Below, in pieces: positions 15,638 through 21,336 of a stretch of DNA of 21,336 nt. How positions within the stretch are numbered: the first letter of the stretch is position 1; every line of letters begins with the position of its first letter. Source of the DNA: JBCAWW01 sp039024315 (GTDB taxonomy: Bacteria > Bacteroidota > Bacteroidia > J057). Where the stretch lies: positions 1-21,336 of the forward strand of contig JBCCQN010000140.1 of NCBI GenBank assembly GCA_039024315.1. Reading direction: 5' to 3'. The translations under genes were made by a program, and so were the position numbers. Below the pieces are notes generated by a model, which was not told the origin of the DNA, did no database searches, and was given only the letters and a program-made list of their open reading frames with translations.

Positions 15638-15769
15638 GGATTTTGCTTTCGCATTAGAAGCAAATGTCCGAACAATGACTCCAATTGGGCGTCCGCCCTA
15701 TTTGGCCGTCCTAGGTCTGTTATAGGTTCGTACATATTGCTTCTGATTCACCGAATAAGAAGAAGTAAT
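15637..15769 (+). promoter_or_regulatory. riboswitch expression platform and nrdB leader
   Basis: Three structures can be read. A hairpin spans 15637-15670 (CGGA...TCCG outside, TTTGCTT/AAGCAAA inside). A second hairpin spans 15681-15705 (GGGC-GTCC-GCCC flanked by CCAA/TTGG). AGAAGCAA (15656-15663) is also perfectly complementary to TTGCTTCT (15737-15744), and the CTTCT part of the latter can instead pair with the purine-rich AGAAG ribosome binding site (15758-15765). No U-run follows either hairpin, so control of translation start is more likely than termination. Confidence 0.5.
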
Positions 15770-16744
15770 ATGAGTATTTTCGACAAACGCCTTAGCTACA
15801 AACCCTTCGAGTATCCCGAGATTTTACAGTTTACTGAAGCTATTAATAAGTCTTTTTGGGTTCACTCCGAAGTAGATTTTACGGGGGATATTCAAGACTT
15901 TCATGCTCACCTAAGTGATAATGAAAAGGATGTGGTCAAGAAAAGCCTCCTCGCTATTGCCCAAATTGAGGTGGCAGTCAAGTCCTTTTGGGGGGACCTT
16001 TACCGCCATTTTCCTAAACCCGAGTTTAATGGGTTAGGTAGTACATTTGCAGAGTGTGAATTTCGCCATTCTGAAGCCTATTCTCGTCTTTTAGATGTCC
16101 TAGGCTACAATGGAGAGTTCGACAAATTGCTTGATACACCGGTGATCCGGAAGCGCATTGATTACTTATCAAATGCTTTGGAGCATACCAAATCAACGGA
16201 CAAAAAGAAGTATGTTTTTTCTCTCATCTTATTTTCTATTCTGATAGAGAACGTTTCTCTCTTTAGTCAATTTGCTATCATCCTTTCTTTCACCCGCTTC
16301 AAAGGAGTGATGAAAAATATCAGCAATATCATCGCTTGGACTTCTGTTGATGAACAGGTTCATGCCAATGCCGGTATTTTTATTGTCAATAAAATTAGAG
16401 CAGAATTTCCTGATTTCTTTGATAGCGATACCATAGAGGATTTGCGAATCCTCATTGCAGATTCGATTCAGGTAGAAGCAGAAATCTTGGATTGGATTTT
16501 TGAAGGAGGGGAAATAGAACATGCCTCTAAGGCTAACCTACTCAACTTTATGAAATTTAGAGTTGACGATAGCTTAAACAAGATTGGCCTTGAAAAAATA
16601 TTCTTTATTTCGGAGCACAACTATCAGCCGATGGTCTGGTTTGAGGAGGAAGTCTTTGCTAATAGTCTTGATGATTTCTTTGCTAAGCGCCCAGTAGAAT
16701 ATACTAAGCATGATAAAAGCATCACTGCTGACGATTTATTTTAA
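15770..16744 (+). CDS. nrdB: class I ribonucleotide reductase small (radical-generating) subunit NrdB
   Basis: NrdB houses the di-metal site and radical that NrdA uses to reduce ribonucleotides. The protein is 324 residues from ATG 15770, which has a purine-rich AAGAAGAAG ahead of it and starts MSIFDKRLSYKPFEYPEI. The frame runs open from 15632, but that extension lies in the riboswitch leader and is not protein-like. The six metal ligands can be placed as Glu67, Glu97, His100, Glu160, Glu195 and His198. Tyr104 sits where the stable tyrosyl radical forms (E-x2-H-x3-Y). The C-terminal ITADDLF tail is the kind that docks into NrdA. There is no N-terminal ATP-cone. It is the first gene after the B12 riboswitch; its partner nrdA lies four genes downstream. 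Confidence 0.95.
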   Translation: MSIFDKRLSYKPFEYPEILQFTEAINKSFWVHSEVDFTGDIQDFHAHLSDNEKDVVKKSLLAIAQIEVAVKSFWGDLYRHFPKPEFNGLGSTFAECEFRHSEAYSRLLDVLGYNGEFDKLLDTPVIRKRIDYLSNALEHTKSTDKKKYVFSLILFSILIENVSLFSQFAIILSFTRFKGVMKNISNIIAWTSVDEQVHANAGIFIVNKIRAEFPDFFDSDTIEDLRILIADSIQVEAEILDWIFEGGEIEHASKANLLNFMKFRVDDSLNKIGLEKIFFISEHNYQPMVWFEEEVFANSLDDFFAKRPVEYTKHDKSITADDLF

Positions 16745-16775
16745 GCAAGTAAGCCCTCAAATTGATAGGGCTTGA

Positions 16776-16792
16776 GCGTTCGGCAAAGCCTG
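16776..16792 (+). repeat. degenerate GCGTT hairpin repeat between nrdB and cobT
   Basis: It reads GCGTTC-GGC-AAA-GCC-TG, with a 3-bp stem and AAA loop. It lies in the 100-bp gap between nrdB and cobT, the largest gap before the tightly overlapping cob genes. Confidence 0.45.
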
Positions 16793-16844
16793 AAGGCTAA
16801 AAATAAAGTTCCTAATCCTGCTTCTCCAACTCGACAATACCGAT

Positions 16845-17846
16845 ATGCTAGCAGAAATTAAACACAAAATTGATAGCAAAACGAAGCCGATTGGTGCTTT
16901 GGGAAAACTAGAGGAAATCGCTACTCAGATTTGCTTGGTACAGAATACGCTTCATCCTCAATTGCAGAAGCCTACGATTCTAGTCTTTGCTTCTGATCAT
17001 GGGATCGCCAAGAGTGGAGTTAGTGCCTATCCAAGTGAAGTTACAGCGCAAATGGTTCTAAACTTTTTGGGAGGGGGGGCTGCTATCAATGTTCTTTGCA
17101 GACAACATGCTATCTCCTTAAAAATTGTGGATGCTGGGGTCAACTTTGATTTCGCGAAAAATGAAAATTTGATCAATGCCAAGATTGCTAAGGGTACGCA
17201 AAACATCCTTTTTAATGAGGCAATGAGTATTGGTGAGCTAGATGAATGTTTTGAAAAAGCAAGCAACATTGTAGATAGCCTGGCTATTTCTGGTTGTAAT
17301 GTAGTAGGCTTTGGGGAAATGGGGATTGGAAATACTTCCTCAGCAAGTTTGTTGATGAGTAGACTGTGTAATCTTCCGATCAAGCAATGCGTAGGACGAG
17401 GAACGGGTCTAGACAATACTCAACTTGCTCATAAATTAGCAATCCTCGAAAAAGTTCTTTTTCGCCATAAGGAGTCTAAAGCAGTAAAGGAAAACCTTGC
17501 AAGTTTAGGAGGATTTGAAATCGCCCAAATCTGTGGGGGAATGCTAGCTGCCTATGAAAGGAATATGCTTATCCTAGTGGACGGCTTTATCGCCTCTGTA
17601 GCTTATTTGTGTGCATACCAGTTAAACCCCAACGTTAAGGGTAATGCCATTTTTTGCCATCAAAGTGATGAGCAAGGTCATAAAACTATGCTAGAATATT
17701 TTGGAGGTACCCCAATCTTAAGTTTAGGGATGCGTCTAGGTGAAGGGAGCGGGTGCGCAGTAGCCTATCCCATAATAGAGAGTGCCGTTTGCTTTATGAA
17801 TGAAATGTCCAGTTTTACCGAAGCTAGAGTAAGTGAGAAAAAATGA
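16845..17846 (+). CDS. cobT: nicotinate-nucleotide--dimethylbenzimidazole phosphoribosyltransferase CobT
   Basis: CobT makes alpha-ribazole phosphate from a lower-ligand base such as dimethylbenzimidazole and nicotinate mononucleotide, activating the base for cobalamin's nucleotide loop. The protein is 333 residues, near the usual ~350. Visible family blocks are KTKPIGALGKLEEIA (12-26), VFASDHGIAKSGVSAYPSEV (47-66), FLGGGAAINVL, GEMGIGNTSSA, and the catalytic GMRLGEGSGCAVA with Glu300. The ATG at 16845 fits the alignment. It overlaps cobS by four bases (ATGA), implying coupled translation. A run of seven G in the FLGGGAA codons keeps frame. Confidence 0.96.
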   Translation: MLAEIKHKIDSKTKPIGALGKLEEIATQICLVQNTLHPQLQKPTILVFASDHGIAKSGVSAYPSEVTAQMVLNFLGGGAAINVLCRQHAISLKIVDAGVNFDFAKNENLINAKIAKGTQNILFNEAMSIGELDECFEKASNIVDSLAISGCNVVGFGEMGIGNTSSASLLMSRLCNLPIKQCVGRGTGLDNTQLAHKLAILEKVLFRHKESKAVKENLASLGGFEIAQICGGMLAAYERNMLILVDGFIASVAYLCAYQLNPNVKGNAIFCHQSDEQGHKTMLEYFGGTPILSLGMRLGEGSGCAVAYPIIESAVCFMNEMSSFTEARVSEKK

Positions 17847-18613
17847 AAACAGAAATTAGGGTATTCTTTACTGCTTTGATGTTTTACACCCGAATTCCCT
17901 GTCCTAGTTGGGTAGATCACTCAGATGAATACATCAATAAAGCGACTCGTTATTTTCCACTGATCGGCTGGATTGTAGGGGGGACGATATCACTAATGAT
18001 CTATTCCCTGCATTTTATTCTACCGAATTCAATCTGTATTATTTTGGCTTTGATGGTAGGCGTATTGCTGACGGGCGCCTTCCACGAAGATGGATTTGCT
18101 GACGTCTGTGATGGCTTTGGTGGTGGCTGGACAAAGGAACAGATTTTAAATATCATGAAGGATAGCCGCGTTGGGACCTATGCTGTGGTTGGATTACTGC
18201 TTCTGTTTCTTTTAAAGATCACAGTCCTTATGGAACTTCTAGGTTTAGACCTATTATTTGGACTGAAGGCAATTATTTTAGCACATGTTTTGAGTAGATG
18301 GAGCGCTGCGACGATTATCTTTACGCATACCTATTCTAGAGAAGATCAAAGCAGCAAAATAAAGCCCATTGCCAAAAAGCTCAGCCTTGCAAACTTACTT
18401 ATTGGTGCACTTTGGTTGATCCCTATCTTTTTCTGGTTCCAGACGCCGTGGGTTTTACTCGTTTTGATTCCTGTTTATGGGATGAAAATTTACTTGGCTG
18501 GCTATTTTGATAAATGGATTGATGGCTACACAGGAGACTGCCTTGGCGCTACTCAGCAGATCAATGAAGTGTTAACCCTAATATTCTGTTTAGGCCTATG
18601 GAAATTTATTTAG
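17843..18613 (+). CDS. cobS: adenosylcobinamide-GDP ribazoletransferase (cobalamin synthase) CobS
   Basis: CobS joins adenosylcobinamide-GDP with alpha-ribazole (or its phosphate) at the inner membrane, the step that makes cobalamin or its 5'-phosphate. The protein is 256 residues with about six hydrophobic segments. The metal-binding signature HEDGFADVCDG (81-91) and the later GYTGDCLGATQQ (228-239) are both intact. The start overlaps the cobT stop (ATGA) and the end overlaps cobC by 16 bases, so the three genes form a tight unit. CobU, which makes the GDP-activated partner, is not in this window. Confidence 0.96.
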   Translation: MKTEIRVFFTALMFYTRIPCPSWVDHSDEYINKATRYFPLIGWIVGGTISLMIYSLHFILPNSICIILALMVGVLLTGAFHEDGFADVCDGFGGGWTKEQILNIMKDSRVGTYAVVGLLLLFLLKITVLMELLGLDLLFGLKAIILAHVLSRWSAATIIFTHTYSREDQSSKIKPIAKKLSLANLLIGALWLIPIFFWFQTPWVLLVLIPVYGMKIYLAGYFDKWIDGYTGDCLGATQQINEVLTLIFCLGLWKFI

Positions 18614-19167
18614 TACGACATACCACGCCAAAGATTGAAAAGGGAATTTGCTACGGCCAATCAGATATTGAGCTAGACCAAACTCGTTTTGAAACGGAAT
18701 TCAATGCCGTGAAAGAAAAATTACCAGCAAAACTAGAACAAGTGTATTCTAGTCCGCTGCTTCGCTGTCGTAAACTGGCTAAAAGGCTACAGGCCCCTAC
18801 GGTGTTTGACCCTAGATTGATGGAATTGAACTTTGGAGCTTGGGAGACAAAAAAATGGGAGGCTATTGCCCCATCTGCTTTAAAAGTGTGGATGCAGGAT
18901 TTTGTTGGAACAAAGGCAGGTGGAGGAGAATCCTACCATGATCTTCATAAGCGAACGCTTGCGTTTATTGATGAGCTATCCAGCCCGACTACTGAAGAAA
19001 ATTGCATTGCAATCGTGACTCACGCTGGCAACATTAGGAGTTTTGTCAGCTATATCTTGGGTTTGCCTCTCGAAAACTCTTTTCGCCTTCAAATTGGATA
19101 TGGGAATGTAATTAAGGTGAACTTGGGAATATTAGCACACGAGCACCAATTAACCCTGAATGTCTAA
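18598..19167 (+). CDS. cobC: alpha-ribazole phosphatase CobC (histidine phosphatase family)
   Basis: CobC removes the 5'-phosphate from alpha-ribazole phosphate or from cobalamin-5'-phosphate. The protein is 189 residues with the phosphoglycerate-mutase-like active site: Arg7-His8 in YLVRHTTP, Arg56 in SSPLLRCRKLA, Glu76 in LMELNFGAWE, and His142 in THAGNIRS. The VRHTTP and ELNFGAWE wording is typical of CobC rather than of other histidine phosphatases, and the position after cobS agrees. It begins inside the end of cobS and its last eight bases overlap the next gene. Confidence 0.93.
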   Translation: MEIYLVRHTTPKIEKGICYGQSDIELDQTRFETEFNAVKEKLPAKLEQVYSSPLLRCRKLAKRLQAPTVFDPRLMELNFGAWETKKWEAIAPSALKVWMQDFVGTKAGGGESYHDLHKRTLAFIDELSSPTTEENCIAIVTHAGNIRSFVSYILGLPLENSFRLQIGYGNVIKVNLGILAHEHQLTLNV

Positions 19168-19381
19168 TTCACAACCGAAACTGCCAAAAATTTTGAAGCA
19201 AAAACAAGAAAAGTCAAAGGCTAAAAAGCTACCAGCTAGAAAGGAAATGGTAGAAGGAGAGCATTACTACATCAATGAACAAGGGTATTGGGTGTTTACC
19301 GAAAAGTACCATTTGCTACGAGGCTATTGTTGTGAAAATGGTTGTAAACACTGTCCATACGGAAATACTAAATCGTTATGA
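19160..19381 (+). CDS. DUF5522 small cysteine-rich protein
   Basis: A 73-residue protein with a lysine-rich N-terminus and a compact C-terminal domain. The order EGEHYYINEQGYWVFTEKYH (32-51), then RGYCCENGCKHCPYG (54-68), is the DUF5522 signature. Cys57, Cys58, Cys62 and Cys65 could bind a metal such as zinc or an iron-sulfur cluster, or act in thiol exchange; which one is not known. It starts inside cobC (8-base overlap), so it is co-translated with the cob genes, and nrdA follows after 128 bp. A link to metal or redox support of either pathway is an inference from position only. Confidence 0.85.
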   Translation: MSNSQPKLPKILKQKQEKSKAKKLPARKEMVEGEHYYINEQGYWVFTEKYHLLRGYCCENGCKHCPYGNTKSL

Positions 19382-19509
19382 ATTAGGACTTTAGAAGAGA
19401 AAGCGAAGAAAAAACATTGCAATAGAAAATCTATCAATCAAAAATTTACTTTGGTCGCGATAAATGACCATCAAAAACCTACTGTAATACTTTAGTCAAA
19501 AGTCAAAAA

Positions 19510-21174
19510 ATGAAAGTATTGGAAAGAAATGAGAGAATGTGGTGGTTTAACGAAGAAAGCCAAAACATGCTCAACCGCGGATATTTGCTGAAGGGAGAAA
19601 CTGTAAAGACTGCTATCGAAAGGGTAGCTACTGCTGCAGCCAAACGCCTTTATAAGCCTGAGTTGATTGAACCTTTCATAGAATTGATTGAGAAAGGTTG
19701 GATGAGTCTAAGTTCCCCAATCTGGGCGAATATGGGTACTGAAAGAGGCCTTCCTATTTCATGCTTTAATGTGCATGTGCCAGATAATATAGAAGGCATC
19801 ACCCATAAACTGGGGGAGGTAATAATGCAGACCAAAATCGGTGGGGGTACCTCTGGTTATTTTGGAGAACTACGTGAGAGAGGAAGTCCCGTAACAGACA
19901 ATGGAAAAAGTAGTGGTGCAGTGAGTTTTATGAAACTCTTTGATACTGTCATGGATACCATCTCACAAGGAGGGGTGCGACGTGGAGCATTTGCGGCTTA
20001 TCTGGATATCGATCATAATGATATCAAAGAGTTTCTGGAGATTAAGAATATTGGTAATCCAATTCAGAACCTGTTTTTCGGAGTATGTATCCCCGATTAT
20101 TGGATGCAAGAAATGATTGACGGTGATGTAGAGAAAAGGGAAATATGGGCAAAAGTATTGGAAAGTCGCCAGCAAAAGGGCTTACCCTATTTATTTTTTA
20201 CCGACAATGTCAATCGTACTAAGCCAGATGTCTATCTGGATAAAAACATGACAATACGTTCGAGTAATTTATGCTCTGAAATCGCTCTGCCATCCAGTTT
20301 TGATGAATCATTTATTTGTTGTTTATCCTCCATGAATCTGGAGTTGTATGATGAGTGGAAAGATACTGATGCTGTCCAAAGAGCTGTTTTCTTTCTCGAT
20401 GCTGTTTTACAGGAATTCATCGAAAAGACCGAAGGAAATCATTTCTTGGCATCAGCAAATCGTTTTGCCAAAAGACATCGGGCCTTAGGTCTTGGTGTAC
20501 TAGGTTGGCATTCCTATCTGCAAAAAAATATGATCCCCTTCGAGGGGCTAGCTGCCAAAGCACTAACCAACCAAATTTTTCAACAAATCAGCGTTCAAGC
20601 CCTAGAAGCCAGTAGGGAGTTGGCTAATATTTATGGGGAACCAGAGATACTGAAGGAATATGGAAGACGTAATACTACTTTGATGGCCATAGCGCCAACA
20701 ACCTCATCTTCAGCTATTTTGGGACAAGCCTCCCCAGGCATCGAGCCTTTTAGTAGTAACTACTACAAAGCAGGCTTGTCAAAAGGTAATTTTATGAGAA
20801 AAAATAAATACCTACGCAAACTGCTTGTCGAAAAAGGTATGGACACAGAAGAAACTTGGCGCAACATTATGCTCAATCACGGAAGCGTACAGCATCTTGA
20901 CGGATTGAGCGAGGAGGAAAAGCAAGTGTTTAAGACCTTCAAGGAAATTAGTCAGTTGGAAATTATCCAACAGGCATCGATTCGCCAAAAATTCATTGAT
21001 CAAGCCCAAAGCCTAAACTTGAACATACCCCACAATCTTGCCATCAAAGAAGTCAATAAATTAATTATAGAAGCATGGAAACTGGGGGTGAAAACTTTGT
21101 ACTACCAGCGAAGCCAAAGCGTCTCGAAAGAATTTATCGCAAATATTGTGAATTGTTCGAGTTGTGAAGCATAA
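19510..21174 (+). CDS. nrdA: class I ribonucleotide reductase large (catalytic) subunit NrdA, short form
   Basis: NrdA reduces ribonucleoside diphosphates to deoxyribonucleotides using the radical from NrdB. The protein is 554 residues, far shorter than the ~760 of E. coli NrdA. It lacks the N-terminal ATP-cone and begins directly at the helical domain (WWFNEESQNMLNRGYLLKGE). Catalytic residues are in place: Cys85 (PISCFN) and Cys270 form the redox pair, and Asn253, Cys255 and Glu257 (NLCSE) the active-site trio. Tyr531-Tyr532 are the radical-relay pair, and Cys549/Cys552 (CSSCEA) the C-terminal shuttle. The specificity-site region (IGGGTSGYFGELRERGSPV) is present. The ATG at 19510 follows an A-rich leader. 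The 128-bp gap upstream (19382-19509) could hold its own weak promoter, but no clear one is seen. Confidence 0.96.
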   Translation: MKVLERNERMWWFNEESQNMLNRGYLLKGETVKTAIERVATAAAKRLYKPELIEPFIELIEKGWMSLSSPIWANMGTERGLPISCFNVHVPDNIEGITHKLGEVIMQTKIGGGTSGYFGELRERGSPVTDNGKSSGAVSFMKLFDTVMDTISQGGVRRGAFAAYLDIDHNDIKEFLEIKNIGNPIQNLFFGVCIPDYWMQEMIDGDVEKREIWAKVLESRQQKGLPYLFFTDNVNRTKPDVYLDKNMTIRSSNLCSEIALPSSFDESFICCLSSMNLELYDEWKDTDAVQRAVFFLDAVLQEFIEKTEGNHFLASANRFAKRHRALGLGVLGWHSYLQKNMIPFEGLAAKALTNQIFQQISVQALEASRELANIYGEPEILKEYGRRNTTLMAIAPTTSSSAILGQASPGIEPFSSNYYKAGLSKGNFMRKNKYLRKLLVEKGMDTEETWRNIMLNHGSVQHLDGLSEEEKQVFKTFKEISQLEIIQQASIRQKFIDQAQSLNLNIPHNLAIKEVNKLIIEAWKLGVKTLYYQRSQSVSKEFIANIVNCSSCEA

Positions 21175-21180
21175 AAAACG

Positions 21181-21222
21181 GGGCCACCAGCAAGAAATTT
21201 TTTCTATTCATGCTGGTGGTCC
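21181..21222. terminator. strong hairpin after nrdA, probable (bidirectional) terminator
   Basis: GGGCCACCAGCA (21181-21192) pairs with TGCTGGTGGTCC (21211-21222), 12 bp with one G-U pair, around an 18-base loop that itself contains AGAAA/TTTCT. An A6 run (21173-21178) lies just before it, overlapping the nrdA stop, so the T-run is on the minus strand. It closes the nrd-cob cluster and may also stop a minus-strand gene beyond the window. The remaining 21223-21336 shows no gene. Confidence 0.7.
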
Positions 21223-21336
21223 AAATTCTAGCGAAAATAGGCTCCATGAGTGGCTATACAGAACTCAATCTTAAACTATTCTTTTTTACTTCCTAGATTC
21301 GATTTTATCAACAATATATTGGCATAAATGGATTGA

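Noticed and set aside
15632..15769. Open N-terminal extension of NrdB (46 codons from ATG 15632)
   Set aside because: It overlaps the riboswitch P1 strand and leader hairpins, and its translation is not protein-like. ATG 15770 has a purine-rich ribosome binding site and gives the standard NrdB N-terminus.
17068..17082. G7 run in cobT as a possible frameshift site
   Set aside because: The frame is intact across it and the encoded FLGGGAA matches the family. There is no sign of a recoded product.
19417..19453. Promoter before nrdA (TTG at 19417 and TTACTTTG at 19446)
   Set aside because: The spacing of 26 bases is too long and the -7 box has a mismatch. The A-rich gap remains compatible with read-through from upstream.
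1..21336. tRNA, rRNA and CRISPR arrays
   Set aside because: I looked through the gene gaps and saw no cloverleaf, rRNA-like segment or regularly spaced repeat array.

Overview
The window looks like a chromosomal segment of a member of the Bacteroidota, plausibly of the Saprospiria. The grounds are gene content (DUF4301, DUF2855 and DUF5522 proteins, a TonB-plug protein with macroglobulin-like domains, several TPR-CHAT proteins), near-absence of strong Shine-Dalgarno sequences, moderate GC and interspersed short hairpin repeats. The rank below phylum is an inference from style, not from any search.

Left part (1-7,900): the 3' end of an IS1595-type transposase gene is followed by a non-coding stretch. 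Two large TPR-CHAT (caspase-like) proteins then converge on each other. The first has a signal peptide and a C-terminal membrane anchor, and the second looks cytoplasmic. A DUF2855 oxidoreductase-like gene follows. The intergenic spaces carry a small hairpin repeat with the plan GCGTT - 4-bp stem - GNA loop - stem - T.

Middle part (7,900-15,150), all on the minus strand: a ParE/RelE-like toxin with its antitoxin, the tRNA-modification GTPase gene mnmE, a secreted protein in which a TonB plug domain sits inside a macroglobulin-like scaffold, a DUF4301 protein, and the RNA 2'-phosphotransferase gene kptA. Good intrinsic terminators can be seen after the plug gene and, less surely, after the DUF4301 gene.

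Right part (15,150-21,336), the most interesting: a cobalamin riboswitch (about 15,511-15,637) stands in front of a plus-strand cluster ordered nrdB - cobT - cobS - cobC - DUF5522 - nrdA. The two subunits of a class I (B12-independent) ribonucleotide reductase therefore flank the genes that assemble the nucleotide loop of cobalamin. The simplest reading is that, when B12 is scarce, one signal switches on both a B12-independent route to deoxynucleotides and the salvage or completion of B12. A perfect DnaA-box 9-mer lies upstream of the riboswitch, and the leader downstream of the aptamer can form mutually exclusive pairings involving the nrdB ribosome binding site. A strong hairpin follows nrdA.
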